The position numbers and the translations under genes were made by a program. Positions 1-7,055 of a stretch of 49,455 nucleotides of DNA are shown piece by piece (within the stretch, counting starts at the first letter, position 1; every line of letters begins with the position of its first letter). The stretch comes from Treponema sp. (GTDB lineage Bacteria; Spirochaetota; Spirochaetia; Treponematales; Breznakiellaceae), in contig JAITFK010000212.1 of assembly GCA_031281555.1 (NCBI GenBank), forward strand, positions 1 through 49,455, read 5' to 3'. The notes beneath the pieces were generated by a model, which searched no databases, had not been told where the DNA came from, and saw nothing but the letters and a program-made list of their open reading frames with translations.

Positions 1-167
1 GGAGGCGGAGGAGGAAGTTCAGCTAAATCGGTTAATTTCATTACCCGCGGCTCAAGAGTTTCTTCCTGAATGTTATTTTTTACATCGAATACAAGGAAAA
101 ATATTACAATAATATGCAAAGCAGCGGTAATAATAAAAACAAAGAACTTTAACTTTTTTTCATTCAT
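1..167 (-). CDS. tonB: TonB-like energy transducer, N-terminal part (truncated by window edge)
   Basis: This gene is not in the ORF track because it runs off the left edge. Reading from ATG at 167, 55 codons are open: a short charged N-terminus (MNEKKLK), one hydrophobic helix at about residues 8-27, then a periplasmic stretch that enters a proline run (AELPPPPP). That layout is typical of TonB, which carries proton-motive energy from ExbB/ExbD in the inner membrane to outer-membrane receptors. The start overlaps the exbD stop by 8 bp, and exbB, two exbD genes and a TonB-dependent receptor lie upstream in the same operon, so the identification is well supported by context. The C-terminal TonB domain lies outside the window and cannot be checked. 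Confidence 0.85.
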   Translation of the reverse strand, partial: MNEKKLKFFVFIITAALHIIVIFFLVFDVKNNIQEETLEPRVMKLTDLAELPPPP

Positions 168-561
168 TGTTTTTTACCACAAAACTTACAACACGGTATT
201 GGAGAAGCTGTAAAATCTCAAGCACGCTGTTGACTTTTTCATAAGGGGTATTGCGATCGGCGATAATGTGTACCCTGGTGTCAGGAGCGTTAAGATACAA
301 CTCCGTTATTTTATTTTCCAATGACAAATAATCAGAAGCTTCTCCGTCAAGAAATATACTGCCTTCAATATTTATCCATACTTCAAGATTCTTTTCCGCG
401 CTTGTTCTCAACGCGGTTTTTGCTTCCGGGTATTCAATTTTTACTTCTTTTCTGTAATTAATCAGCGCTACCAACATTATAAAAATCAGGAGAAGGAAGG
501 CTACATCGGACATTGAATTAAGCGGAATGAAGAACTCTTTCTTCCTGCGTCTTAAATTCAT
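160..561 (-). CDS. exbD: ExbD/TolR-family biopolymer transporter (second copy)
   Basis: This encodes a 133-residue ExbD, part of the inner-membrane proton channel that powers TonB. One transmembrane helix follows a basic N-terminus, and the helix begins with SMSDVAFLLL, which contains the conserved membrane aspartate (D19) thought to carry protons. A periplasmic domain follows. The ORF track starts 28 codons earlier at 645, but I chose the ATG at 561: the extra residues (MAECCFIC...) do not resemble the family, and ATG at 561 gives the usual 4-bp ATGA overlap with the upstream exbD stop. The gene lies between another exbD and tonB. Two ExbD proteins per system also occur elsewhere, where they may form heteromers (inference). 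Confidence 0.9.
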   Translation of the reverse strand: MNLRRRKKEFFIPLNSMSDVAFLLLIFIMLVALINYRKEVKIEYPEAKTALRTSAEKNLEVWINIEGSIFLDGEASDYLSLENKITELYLNAPDTRVHIIADRNTPYEKVNSVLEILQLLQYRVVSFVVKNNE

Positions 562-962
562 GGACTGTCCTTTTTCATTGTAAATGAAAACGAATCTACT
601 TTCATATCCTGTACAAGTTCCACAAATGAAACAACATTCTGCCATCGAGCCTGTCTGTCAATTGCAATTAACACGGCTATATTCGGATTGTTTTTTTGAG
701 CGCCTGAAATAAGGCTTTGGGCTGATGAAATATTTATTGCGTCATCTTTGTAAATAATCCTTCCACTGCTGTCCATTTCAAAACGAAGGAGGTCTTCTTT
801 TAATATTAACCTTGTTGAATTTTTTGCGGGAAGATTTATCAAAAAGCCTTTATTTATATTAAAACCCGCGATTACTATAAAATAAATAATCAAAAGAAAC
901 GCTACATCGCTTGCGGAGCTTGATTCAAGTATAGAATGTTTTTTAAGACGTTTTATTTTCAT
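558..962 (-). CDS. exbD: ExbD/TolR-family biopolymer transporter (first copy)
   Basis: This encodes a 134-residue ExbD paralogue. It has a basic start (MKIKRLKK), then a single membrane helix that opens with SASDVAFLLI and holds the conserved aspartate (D19), and a periplasmic domain. The ORF track begins at 1016, but the ATG at 962 is preferred because it places the aspartate at the normal distance from the start and is preceded by AAAGAGACAAA, which can serve as a ribosome-binding site. It overlaps the exbB stop by 20 bp and the next exbD by 4 bp, so translation of the three is probably coupled. The periplasmic half is clearly diverged from the second copy. Confidence 0.9.
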   Translation of the reverse strand: MKIKRLKKHSILESSSASDVAFLLIIYFIVIAGFNINKGFLINLPAKNSTRLILKEDLLRFEMDSSGRIIYKDDAINISSAQSLISGAQKNNPNIAVLIAIDRQARWQNVVSFVELVQDMKVDSFSFTMKKDSP

Positions 963-1644
963 TTTGTCTCTTTGTTCTTGCCTTTTCAAACTGGACAATT
1001 GCGGCTTGTTCCGCAAGCTGGGTAATTAATACAGAACAGGCTCTTTCAACTCTTGAAGCAAACCTGTCAACAATATGGCTGAAAATAGAGTGAGAGATCA
1101 TTGCGATAATCGCGATAACAAGACCGAATACTGTGGTAATAAGAGCTTCGTAAATGCCGTTTGCGACTATTTGCGCGTTAACTTCGGTCGCTTCGGCAAT
1201 TGATCTAAACGCGCCGATCATTCCGGAAACTGTACCGAGAAAACCTGTAAGCGGCGATAAAGAACCAAGAGCTGTAAGAAAATTAAATCCGTTTTCAAGT
1301 GAATTTACGCAATTTATAGCTTCTGTTTCCGCAGCTTTTTCGGCGCGGTGTTCGGAAAAGACAAAACCCTTTGTAGTATGCTGCATAAGCGCAAGTAAAA
1401 TTCTAGCTCCCATGCGCCTGCCTTTAAACGCGGAAAGATAACTTGCGGCTCCTTTATAATCACGTTTTTTAACAAAAACAGATACTTTGGCTGAAAGGTC
1501 GTCAACACGGAGATTATGAAATAAAAGATAAATCGCACGTTCCAATGAAATTGCGACAGTGGCGATTGAGAAAAATAAAAGGGGCCACATAAAGACGCCC
1601 CCAAGTTTAAAAAGTTCAAGTACTGAAAAAGACGCTGTTTCCAT
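943..1644 (-). CDS. exbB: ExbB/TolQ/MotA-family proton channel protein
   Basis: This 233-residue protein has the ExbB layout: a first membrane helix near residues 15-35, a large cytoplasmic loop, then two more helices. The hallmark segment LSPLTGFLGTVSGMIGAF precedes the second helix, and ALITTVFGLVIAI lies in the third. ExbB forms the pentameric stator that, with ExbD, converts proton flow into work on TonB. The start at 1644 follows a good ribosome-binding site (GAGGTAA). Two exbD genes and tonB follow directly, while the receptor and lipoprotein genes lie upstream. MotA or TolQ roles are less likely because there is no MotB or Tol/Pal gene here and a TonB receptor is present. Confidence 0.92.
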   Translation of the reverse strand: METASFSVLELFKLGGVFMWPLLFFSIATVAISLERAIYLLFHNLRVDDLSAKVSVFVKKRDYKGAASYLSAFKGRRMGARILLALMQHTTKGFVFSEHRAEKAAETEAINCVNSLENGFNFLTALGSLSPLTGFLGTVSGMIGAFRSIAEATEVNAQIVANGIYEALITTVFGLVIAIIAMISHSIFSHIVDRFASRVERACSVLITQLAEQAAIVQFEKARTKRQNENKTS

Positions 1645-1660
1645 TGTGTATTACCTCATT

Positions 1661-1681
1661 TTTACGATAATTATCCGTAAA
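1661..1681. promoter_or_regulatory. Inverted repeat upstream of exbB (operator-like)
   Basis: The 52-bp gap before exbB, the largest in the operon, holds TTTACGATAATTATCCGTAAA: two 10-base arms (TTTACGATAA and TTATCGTAAA, read across one extra base). Its core GATAATTATC is a perfect palindrome and resembles half of a Fur-type box. It lies about 17-37 bp upstream of the exbB start codon. It could be an operator for a metal-responsive regulator with an internal promoter, or an mRNA hairpin that adjusts exbB expression relative to the receptor. No regulator gene is nearby and the assignment is inference. Confidence 0.35.
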
Positions 1682-1696
1682 CAAAAATTCCGTATA

Positions 1697-2545
1697 TTAT
1701 TTTTTTTCAAGAATTATCTTGTTGCTAAGCAATTCTATTATATTATCCCATTTATATTCCATATATATCCACGCAAGCGCTTCTTCCCAATCCCTTAACA
1801 GTGTCCCTGAATTTCGTACATAGACAAGTTCGTCAGGAAAGACGCGCTCAGTATAGCTTGTATTCCAGCGTATGTCTTCCGCTTTTTTAAACTGATCATT
1901 ATCTTGCAGCCAATTTGCGGGTCTTTTCTTTTTTGAAACTGTTTCAGGAAAAAGGATTGGTTTCCAGTATTTTTCAAAATTTTCCATATTATCAGTTTCT
2001 GCGGCCTTTGAATTTTCAATTAAGCGCATCCATTCAACAAGCGTTGAAACGCGTTCTCTTCTGTTTCGCAAGGCTGTTACCGCTTCCGAACTTGTAATAC
2101 GTGTATCGTAACGTTGAATACGCCCAAATGTAATTTGTGCAGGCTCGATTTTTCCTTTTAACATAAAAACAGCTGTTTTTACAAAGGATAGAGAGCCTTC
2201 TCCAAGAAGTTCTAACGTGAATTCATTCCAGCCGTGTGTATTGCCGCCAAGATACTCAAGCGAATTAATATGAATAATTTCATTGCGGTCAGGTACAGTA
2301 CCGTAAAGCTTCATCATTGGGAATTTATCCATTGTTATCCTGATTGACTGCTCTCCGTTCTTTCTTTCAACTACAAGGATTTCAATTTTAAAATCTTCTT
2401 CTGACGAATGGTATGCCGATATAGTTTTTTCCGCAAATACGCTTCTGTCAACTACACGGCCTGTTTTCTCCATTAACGAAACGCATCCTGTAAATAAAAA
2501 AAACGTGGTAAAAATTAACAAATTAATTTTACTGACCTTCTTCAA
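1697..2545 (-). CDS. Predicted lipoprotein of unknown function, TonB-operon member
   Basis: This encodes 282 residues. The N-terminus is a lipoprotein signal: lysines, a hydrophobic core, then FTGC with the lipidated cysteine at residue 21. The mature part is mixed alpha/beta with many charged and aromatic residues and no motif I can name; it begins with what may be a beta-rich domain (about residues 45-155), followed by a more helical C-terminal part. It starts 17 bp after the TonB-dependent receptor gene and precedes exbB, so it may be a surface or periplasmic partner of that receptor, for example a substrate-binding or assembly factor. That role is inferred from position only. Confidence 0.75.
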   Translation of the reverse strand: MKKVSKINLLIFTTFFLFTGCVSLMEKTGRVVDRSVFAEKTISAYHSSEEDFKIEILVVERKNGEQSIRITMDKFPMMKLYGTVPDRNEIIHINSLEYLGGNTHGWNEFTLELLGEGSLSFVKTAVFMLKGKIEPAQITFGRIQRYDTRITSSEAVTALRNRRERVSTLVEWMRLIENSKAAETDNMENFEKYWKPILFPETVSKKKRPANWLQDNDQFKKAEDIRWNTSYTERVFPDELVYVRNSGTLLRDWEEALAWIYMEYKWDNIIELLSNKIILEKK

Positions 2546-2562
2546 TATTATCTCCCAAATAA

Positions 2563-5154
2563 TTAATAGCTATATTTAAACCCGAATGACGGTATGGGAA
2601 TAGGTATGTCATACCTTGCCGTATTGCTTCCTGTGTCTATTTGCCCTGTATACTGGTTAAAGCTTGTATTTCTCTGAGGAGTATAAATTAATGAAAGGAC
2701 ATTTTCTACCGCAATATATATTTCGTATCTTGTTTTTCCGTTCTTATTGCCTCCGAAAATGGAAAATTTTATATCCATAGGAAGCGACGGAGTAGTGCGG
2801 TTTGTTTGATCAACAACGGAAGGCCAGCGGTATTTTTCTATAAAATAACTCTCTGCAGGATTATCTTTATTATAAATTAAAACAGGATAACTTTCAGGAC
2901 CGTCTCCGATACGCCGTGACAGCAGTATACCGGAAGCGATTCCAAGACGCACGTAAATATTGATCTTTTGAACAGGCTTAATGTTCATGACGAGATTGAG
3001 ATAATGGTATCTGTGAAACGACGGAAAATACCAGTCATTTCCGTTGTTTCCGCCTGACATACCCATTGAACCGGATTGTCCTTGAGGGTCGCGGTATTTT
3101 GTCCAATTCCAAGAGTACGCAAGCCAGCCGTCCCAGAAACGGCTTTGAATCTTCTGAAGCATAATGTCAACGCCGAAGATTCTCCCTACTCCGTCAAAAT
3201 TCGGTTTTACTTCCATTTCTTCAAGCCCAAATCCAACAGGAATATACATTCTGTCGAAAACATATTTATAATAGCCTTCTATGTTCAAGCTTAAAGATTC
3301 AGGAAATTCAAGCCTGACGCCGATTATTGATGTCCAGCTTCGATTTGGTTTTATGTAATCAATATTGTATTTTTCTTCCGCGGAAAAAACAGCGTCGTTT
3401 ATTGATGAAAAAAGTCCTGTACCCGCGGATATGTCAAAAGATTTTATTAAATCATGATTTTTAAAGATATTGTAATCAAGATTAAGCCGCGGATTTAACG
3501 CGAGGCTGCTGTACGCGGTAAAACCTTTTCCCTGCAGAATAAAATGATCAATACGAAGGCCAAGTTCGGTATTCAACCGGTTGTCAAATGTGTTGAATTC
3601 TGTAAGAACGTACCCTGAGCTTGTAAAAATGCTGTTTTGCAAATCAGGTGAATATGGTATGTTGGAAGCAATTCTGATATCGTCCCATACAACAGCCGGT
3701 ATTAGCGGAAAGAAAGACTTTAACGCAGACTGTTCTTTGTTTCCGAGGTATGCAAACCGGATATTATCATTTGAAATTTGAGAATCACCTGATGATCTAT
3801 ATTCGTTAAACATTTCCTGTAATCCGGTTGAAATTAAGAGATTTTGTGTTATTTCCCAGTCGTAATCTATCCTTCCCTGTACGTTAAAAATAAAATCTGA
3901 CTGATGTACCGTATTTTCTATATTGTATTGGTAGGAATCGCTAACTCTTGAAAAAGGATATTTATCCATGAATTCTTTGGAAAATTTTTTGTTATGAATA
4001 TTATATGTCATTTTTCCGTTAATAATCGCGTCTTCATATCCGGTTCCTGCTGTGAACTTCAGAAGCATATCAGCTCTCGGATTCCATGCCAATGAAGATG
4101 TTAAAAACCCCTGGTAATTTGTATAATCAAAATCTAAAGCTGTGTCGGTGTTAAGGGCGTCCGTACGGTTTGAGTTGAGGTAACTTACACCGGTGCCGTC
4201 CATGCCCCAAAAGCCTGTTGCTGTAAGTTCAAGCTTATCAGTAAAGCGGTAATTTCCGTTTACTATTCCCGCTCTAATATACGGAGCCTGCCTGATATAG
4301 TTTACAGAATCCAAAGACGGAAATGCTTTAGCAAGCTGTTTTGCGGTCCAAATTACGGGATCGTAGTATGTGATACGCCCCATAAGCAAAACGCCTCCCT
4401 TTCCAAACAAAGGAATAGACAGATTAATATTTGCCGCGCTTGTATTCATACCAAGCTCAAACTGGGTTTCCGTCGGAGAAGGTTTTTTTGATGTTATTTC
4501 AAGCAAGCCGGATATTGTATGCCCGTAACGTGTTGAAAAAACACCGTGTGAAAGCTGCGCACTTTGTACCATCCGCGGATCAAATATGGAAAAACCTCCG
4601 CCCCAGTGGTAAGGGTTATTGATATAATAGCCGTCAAGAGACGCGCTCATATCGCCGGGATGACCGCCGCGAATACTCGGCTGGGCGCCGAAAACTCCGG
4701 TATAGCTTACGCCCGGAAGCAGTTTAATAGTGCTCATAACATCTTCTACGATGCCGATTTCAGCTGTCTGGGCAATATCTTTTGCGCTTACCGCAATGCT
4801 TCTGCCTGTTCTGGTTTCACTTGAACCGGGTTTAGATGTTTCAATTACAAGTTCACGGCCTTGCAAAACGCCTGATAGGTTTAATCCAATAAAGAATTCA
4901 TCGCCTGTAACCGGGATTACAATTCTTCCTGTTTCATATCCTGGATAGGCTGCCTGAATTAAAACCTGCCTGCCGTCAGGGGCCTTTATTACTGCTTTTC
5001 CGTTAATATCGCATATATATTCATTCCCTTCCATACGGATAACAGCGCCTTCCAGCGGAAGATCAAGATCAACGTCTTTTACGGTTACCGTAATATCGCG
5101 GGAATAAACAGAGAAAGTTAAAAGTAAAAATATAATTACAAAACTTTTTTTCAT
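2563..5154 (-). CDS. TonB-dependent outer-membrane receptor
   Basis: This 863-residue protein begins with a signal peptide (cleavage probably after FSVYS, near residue 18), then a carboxypeptidase-like regulatory domain (about 20-95) with the PLEGAVIRMEG pattern. A plug domain follows (about 115-220) with LPGVSYTGVFGAQPSIRGG and the DGYYINNPYHWGG region, and then a long beta-barrel with alternating hydrophobic residues ending in an aromatic strand (FGFKYSY). These features fit receptors that import large or scarce nutrients across the outer membrane using TonB energy. The substrate cannot be told; there is no SusD partner nearby. It starts 5 bp after the receiver-cyclase gene, placing it in the same transcript as the chemosensory genes, which is unusual. 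Confidence 0.93.
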   Translation of the reverse strand: MKKSFVIIFLLLTFSVYSRDITVTVKDVDLDLPLEGAVIRMEGNEYICDINGKAVIKAPDGRQVLIQAAYPGYETGRIVIPVTGDEFFIGLNLSGVLQGRELVIETSKPGSSETRTGRSIAVSAKDIAQTAEIGIVEDVMSTIKLLPGVSYTGVFGAQPSIRGGHPGDMSASLDGYYINNPYHWGGGFSIFDPRMVQSAQLSHGVFSTRYGHTISGLLEITSKKPSPTETQFELGMNTSAANINLSIPLFGKGGVLLMGRITYYDPVIWTAKQLAKAFPSLDSVNYIRQAPYIRAGIVNGNYRFTDKLELTATGFWGMDGTGVSYLNSNRTDALNTDTALDFDYTNYQGFLTSSLAWNPRADMLLKFTAGTGYEDAIINGKMTYNIHNKKFSKEFMDKYPFSRVSDSYQYNIENTVHQSDFIFNVQGRIDYDWEITQNLLISTGLQEMFNEYRSSGDSQISNDNIRFAYLGNKEQSALKSFFPLIPAVVWDDIRIASNIPYSPDLQNSIFTSSGYVLTEFNTFDNRLNTELGLRIDHFILQGKGFTAYSSLALNPRLNLDYNIFKNHDLIKSFDISAGTGLFSSINDAVFSAEEKYNIDYIKPNRSWTSIIGVRLEFPESLSLNIEGYYKYVFDRMYIPVGFGLEEMEVKPNFDGVGRIFGVDIMLQKIQSRFWDGWLAYSWNWTKYRDPQGQSGSMGMSGGNNGNDWYFPSFHRYHYLNLVMNIKPVQKINIYVRLGIASGILLSRRIGDGPESYPVLIYNKDNPAESYFIEKYRWPSVVDQTNRTTPSLPMDIKFSIFGGNKNGKTRYEIYIAVENVLSLIYTPQRNTSFNQYTGQIDTGSNTARYDIPIPIPSFGFKYSY

Positions 5155-5159
5155 GCAGC

Positions 5160-7055
5160 TTATTTTTCTTCAAGTGTAACAACGCCATCCCAATTTTCAG
5201 GCGGAGGATTGCGTTCAAATCCAATTGAACGTTCAAGATAGAGCCTTGAAAGAAAATCATTATTGTTTGTTTCAATAGCTTTTTCAAAATATTCCTGCGC
5301 CAATTTCCATTCGCGCAGATAAAAAGTACGAAGCCCTTTATTATAATTATCAAGCGTTTCCCTGTTAATAAGCAGGGAGGGCACAGACGGCAGATTTGCG
5401 TTTTTTCTTGGCACATGGCTTTCTTCTGCGCCTGAAAAGCCGGTATAAACAGTATATATACCGACAGGTTTTACTTTTCCTTTAACACGGACATTGTCTA
5501 TTTGGCGGTGGATAAATTTATCTTTTGTTGTTTCATATACATACTCTGTTATTATCAAAGGGCGGCGGTATTGTTTGGTAAGACTTTCTATTCGCGATGC
5601 AAGATTGACAGTATCGCCTATTACAGTGTAATCCATTTTATTTTGAAAGCCTATGTTGCCTAAAATGCATTCGCCGTAGTTAATCCCGATCCCAATGTCA
5701 ATATTATTATGTGAAATTTTTGAACCGGATGAATTCATTTTATCAAGAGCAGCAAGCATTTTTATAGCGGCGTATATTGCATTTTCCGGGGAATTCTCCA
5801 TGCTTGCGAATGCACCGAATACAGCCATAATCTCATCGCCTATAAATTTGTCAATGTGTCCGCCTTCGCTCATTATTTCATTTCCCATTTTTGAAAAAAA
5901 GGCGTTCAGAAAATCAACGACTTCCTGCGCTATTGAATGTTCAGAGATTGCCGTAAAGTTCCTGATGTCGCTGAAAAGAACGGAAACATTCCTGCTTTCA
6001 CTGTTACGTCCTTTATTTACGGTTTCATTGATTATTTCATCCATTACGTCGACAGGAACATAACGCGCAAATGCAATACGGGTATTTTTCTGAAGTTCCG
6101 CAATTTCGTGCATGGAAAGCGCGTTTGCTATAACAGGAGACGCAGCTCCTGTAAATACATTGATATTTTCCATAATTGACGGAATAAAATATTCGTTAAT
6201 GGTATTAGCTATATGTATTGAAGCAAAATTTTTACCTGCAATTGTAAGAGGGAGGGTAATATATGACATTAGTTTTTTGCTGTTTGTTCCTGTAGGATGG
6301 AAATTTTTTGTCTTTTTTTCAGATAATTTATAATCAGGAAAATGCTTTAAAAAGTCTGATATGCATATTTCAAAAAAATTAGTTGATATTTCCTTTGTAA
6401 ACTCTCCGTAATTTGCAGTGTATATATAAAGCGTCCTGTTTGTACCTCTGATCATCATTGTAATAATTTCAGCTTTACAGACTTTATTAAGCAAATCAAA
6501 AATACCGTTTGCTGTTATTTCCATGGAATGTACCTTGCTTGACAAATCTGTAAGCATTCCGATTATTGTCGTCTGAAAAAGCTTGTTATCCAAAAGATTA
6601 TTGACAATTTCCATGATGGAATCATCGTTGATTTTTCTGCCTTCCCTTTCTATCGCGGTAAAATCAATATTTTCCGATAAAGGAAGGATGCCGGCGATGG
6701 TTTCACGCAGTAATTCTAAATTATCAGGCGATTTTTCTATATAAGCATCGGCTCCTGCCTGACTGCCCCAGAACTTATCCTTTGTTTCGTCAAGGCTTGT
6801 GAACATGATAACGGGAATAACTTTTGTATTTTTCCGTGATTTTAAAAGACGCGTTGCCTGATAACCTTTTAATATCGGCATCTCAATATCGGTAATGACA
6901 AGATGAGGCATAAAACTGTATACTTTTTTTATTCCTTCAAATCCGTTAACTGCTCTCTGTACTTCATAATTTTGCGAAGTTAAAAATGAAGTAAGCATAT
7001 CGGCAAAAATGTCTGAATCTTCCAAAATTAAAATGCGTTTTTGGTCATCTGACAC
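5160..7055 (-). CDS. Response regulator with class III nucleotidyl cyclase and C-terminal TPR-like region
   Basis: This 631-residue protein has a receiver domain (1-125; phospho-acceptor D56 in VITDIEMP), a middle region resembling a GAF-like sensor (about 150-310), a class III cyclase domain (about 350-540), and a short TPR-like tail (about 565-610). In the cyclase, both metal-binding aspartates are present (D363 in FSDIRNFT, D407 in IGDEIMAVFG). The transition-state pair N484 and R488 lies in GDTVNLASR. The base-selecting positions are K403 and T477, the pair usual in adenylate cyclases of the IIIb type, so cAMP is the predicted product. It overlaps the cheA-type gene by 11 bp and is the best candidate for the output of this chemosensory pathway. 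Confidence 0.92.
   Translation of the reverse strand: MSDDQKRILILEDSDIFADMLTSFLTSQNYEVQRAVNGFEGIKKVYSFMPHLVITDIEMPILKGYQATRLLKSRKNTKVIPVIMFTSLDETKDKFWGSQAGADAYIEKSPDNLELLRETIAGILPLSENIDFTAIEREGRKINDDSIMEIVNNLLDNKLFQTTIIGMLTDLSSKVHSMEITANGIFDLLNKVCKAEIITMMIRGTNRTLYIYTANYGEFTKEISTNFFEICISDFLKHFPDYKLSEKKTKNFHPTGTNSKKLMSYITLPLTIAGKNFASIHIANTINEYFIPSIMENINVFTGAASPVIANALSMHEIAELQKNTRIAFARYVPVDVMDEIINETVNKGRNSESRNVSVLFSDIRNFTAISEHSIAQEVVDFLNAFFSKMGNEIMSEGGHIDKFIGDEIMAVFGAFASMENSPENAIYAAIKMLAALDKMNSSGSKISHNNIDIGIGINYGECILGNIGFQNKMDYTVIGDTVNLASRIESLTKQYRRPLIITEYVYETTKDKFIHRQIDNVRVKGKVKPVGIYTVYTGFSGAEESHVPRKNANLPSVPSLLINRETLDNYNKGLRTFYLREWKLAQEYFEKAIETNNNDFLSRLYLERSIGFERNPPPENWDGVVTLEEK

Noticed and set aside
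562-645. N-terminal extension of the second exbD in the ORF track (MAECCFIC...)
   Set aside because: It overlaps the first exbD gene and does not resemble ExbD; the ATG at 561 gives a 4-bp overlap and the normal distance to the membrane aspartate.
963-1016. N-terminal extension of the first exbD in the ORF track
   Set aside because: The ATG at 962 has a ribosome-binding site and a standard ExbD start; the extension only overlaps exbB.
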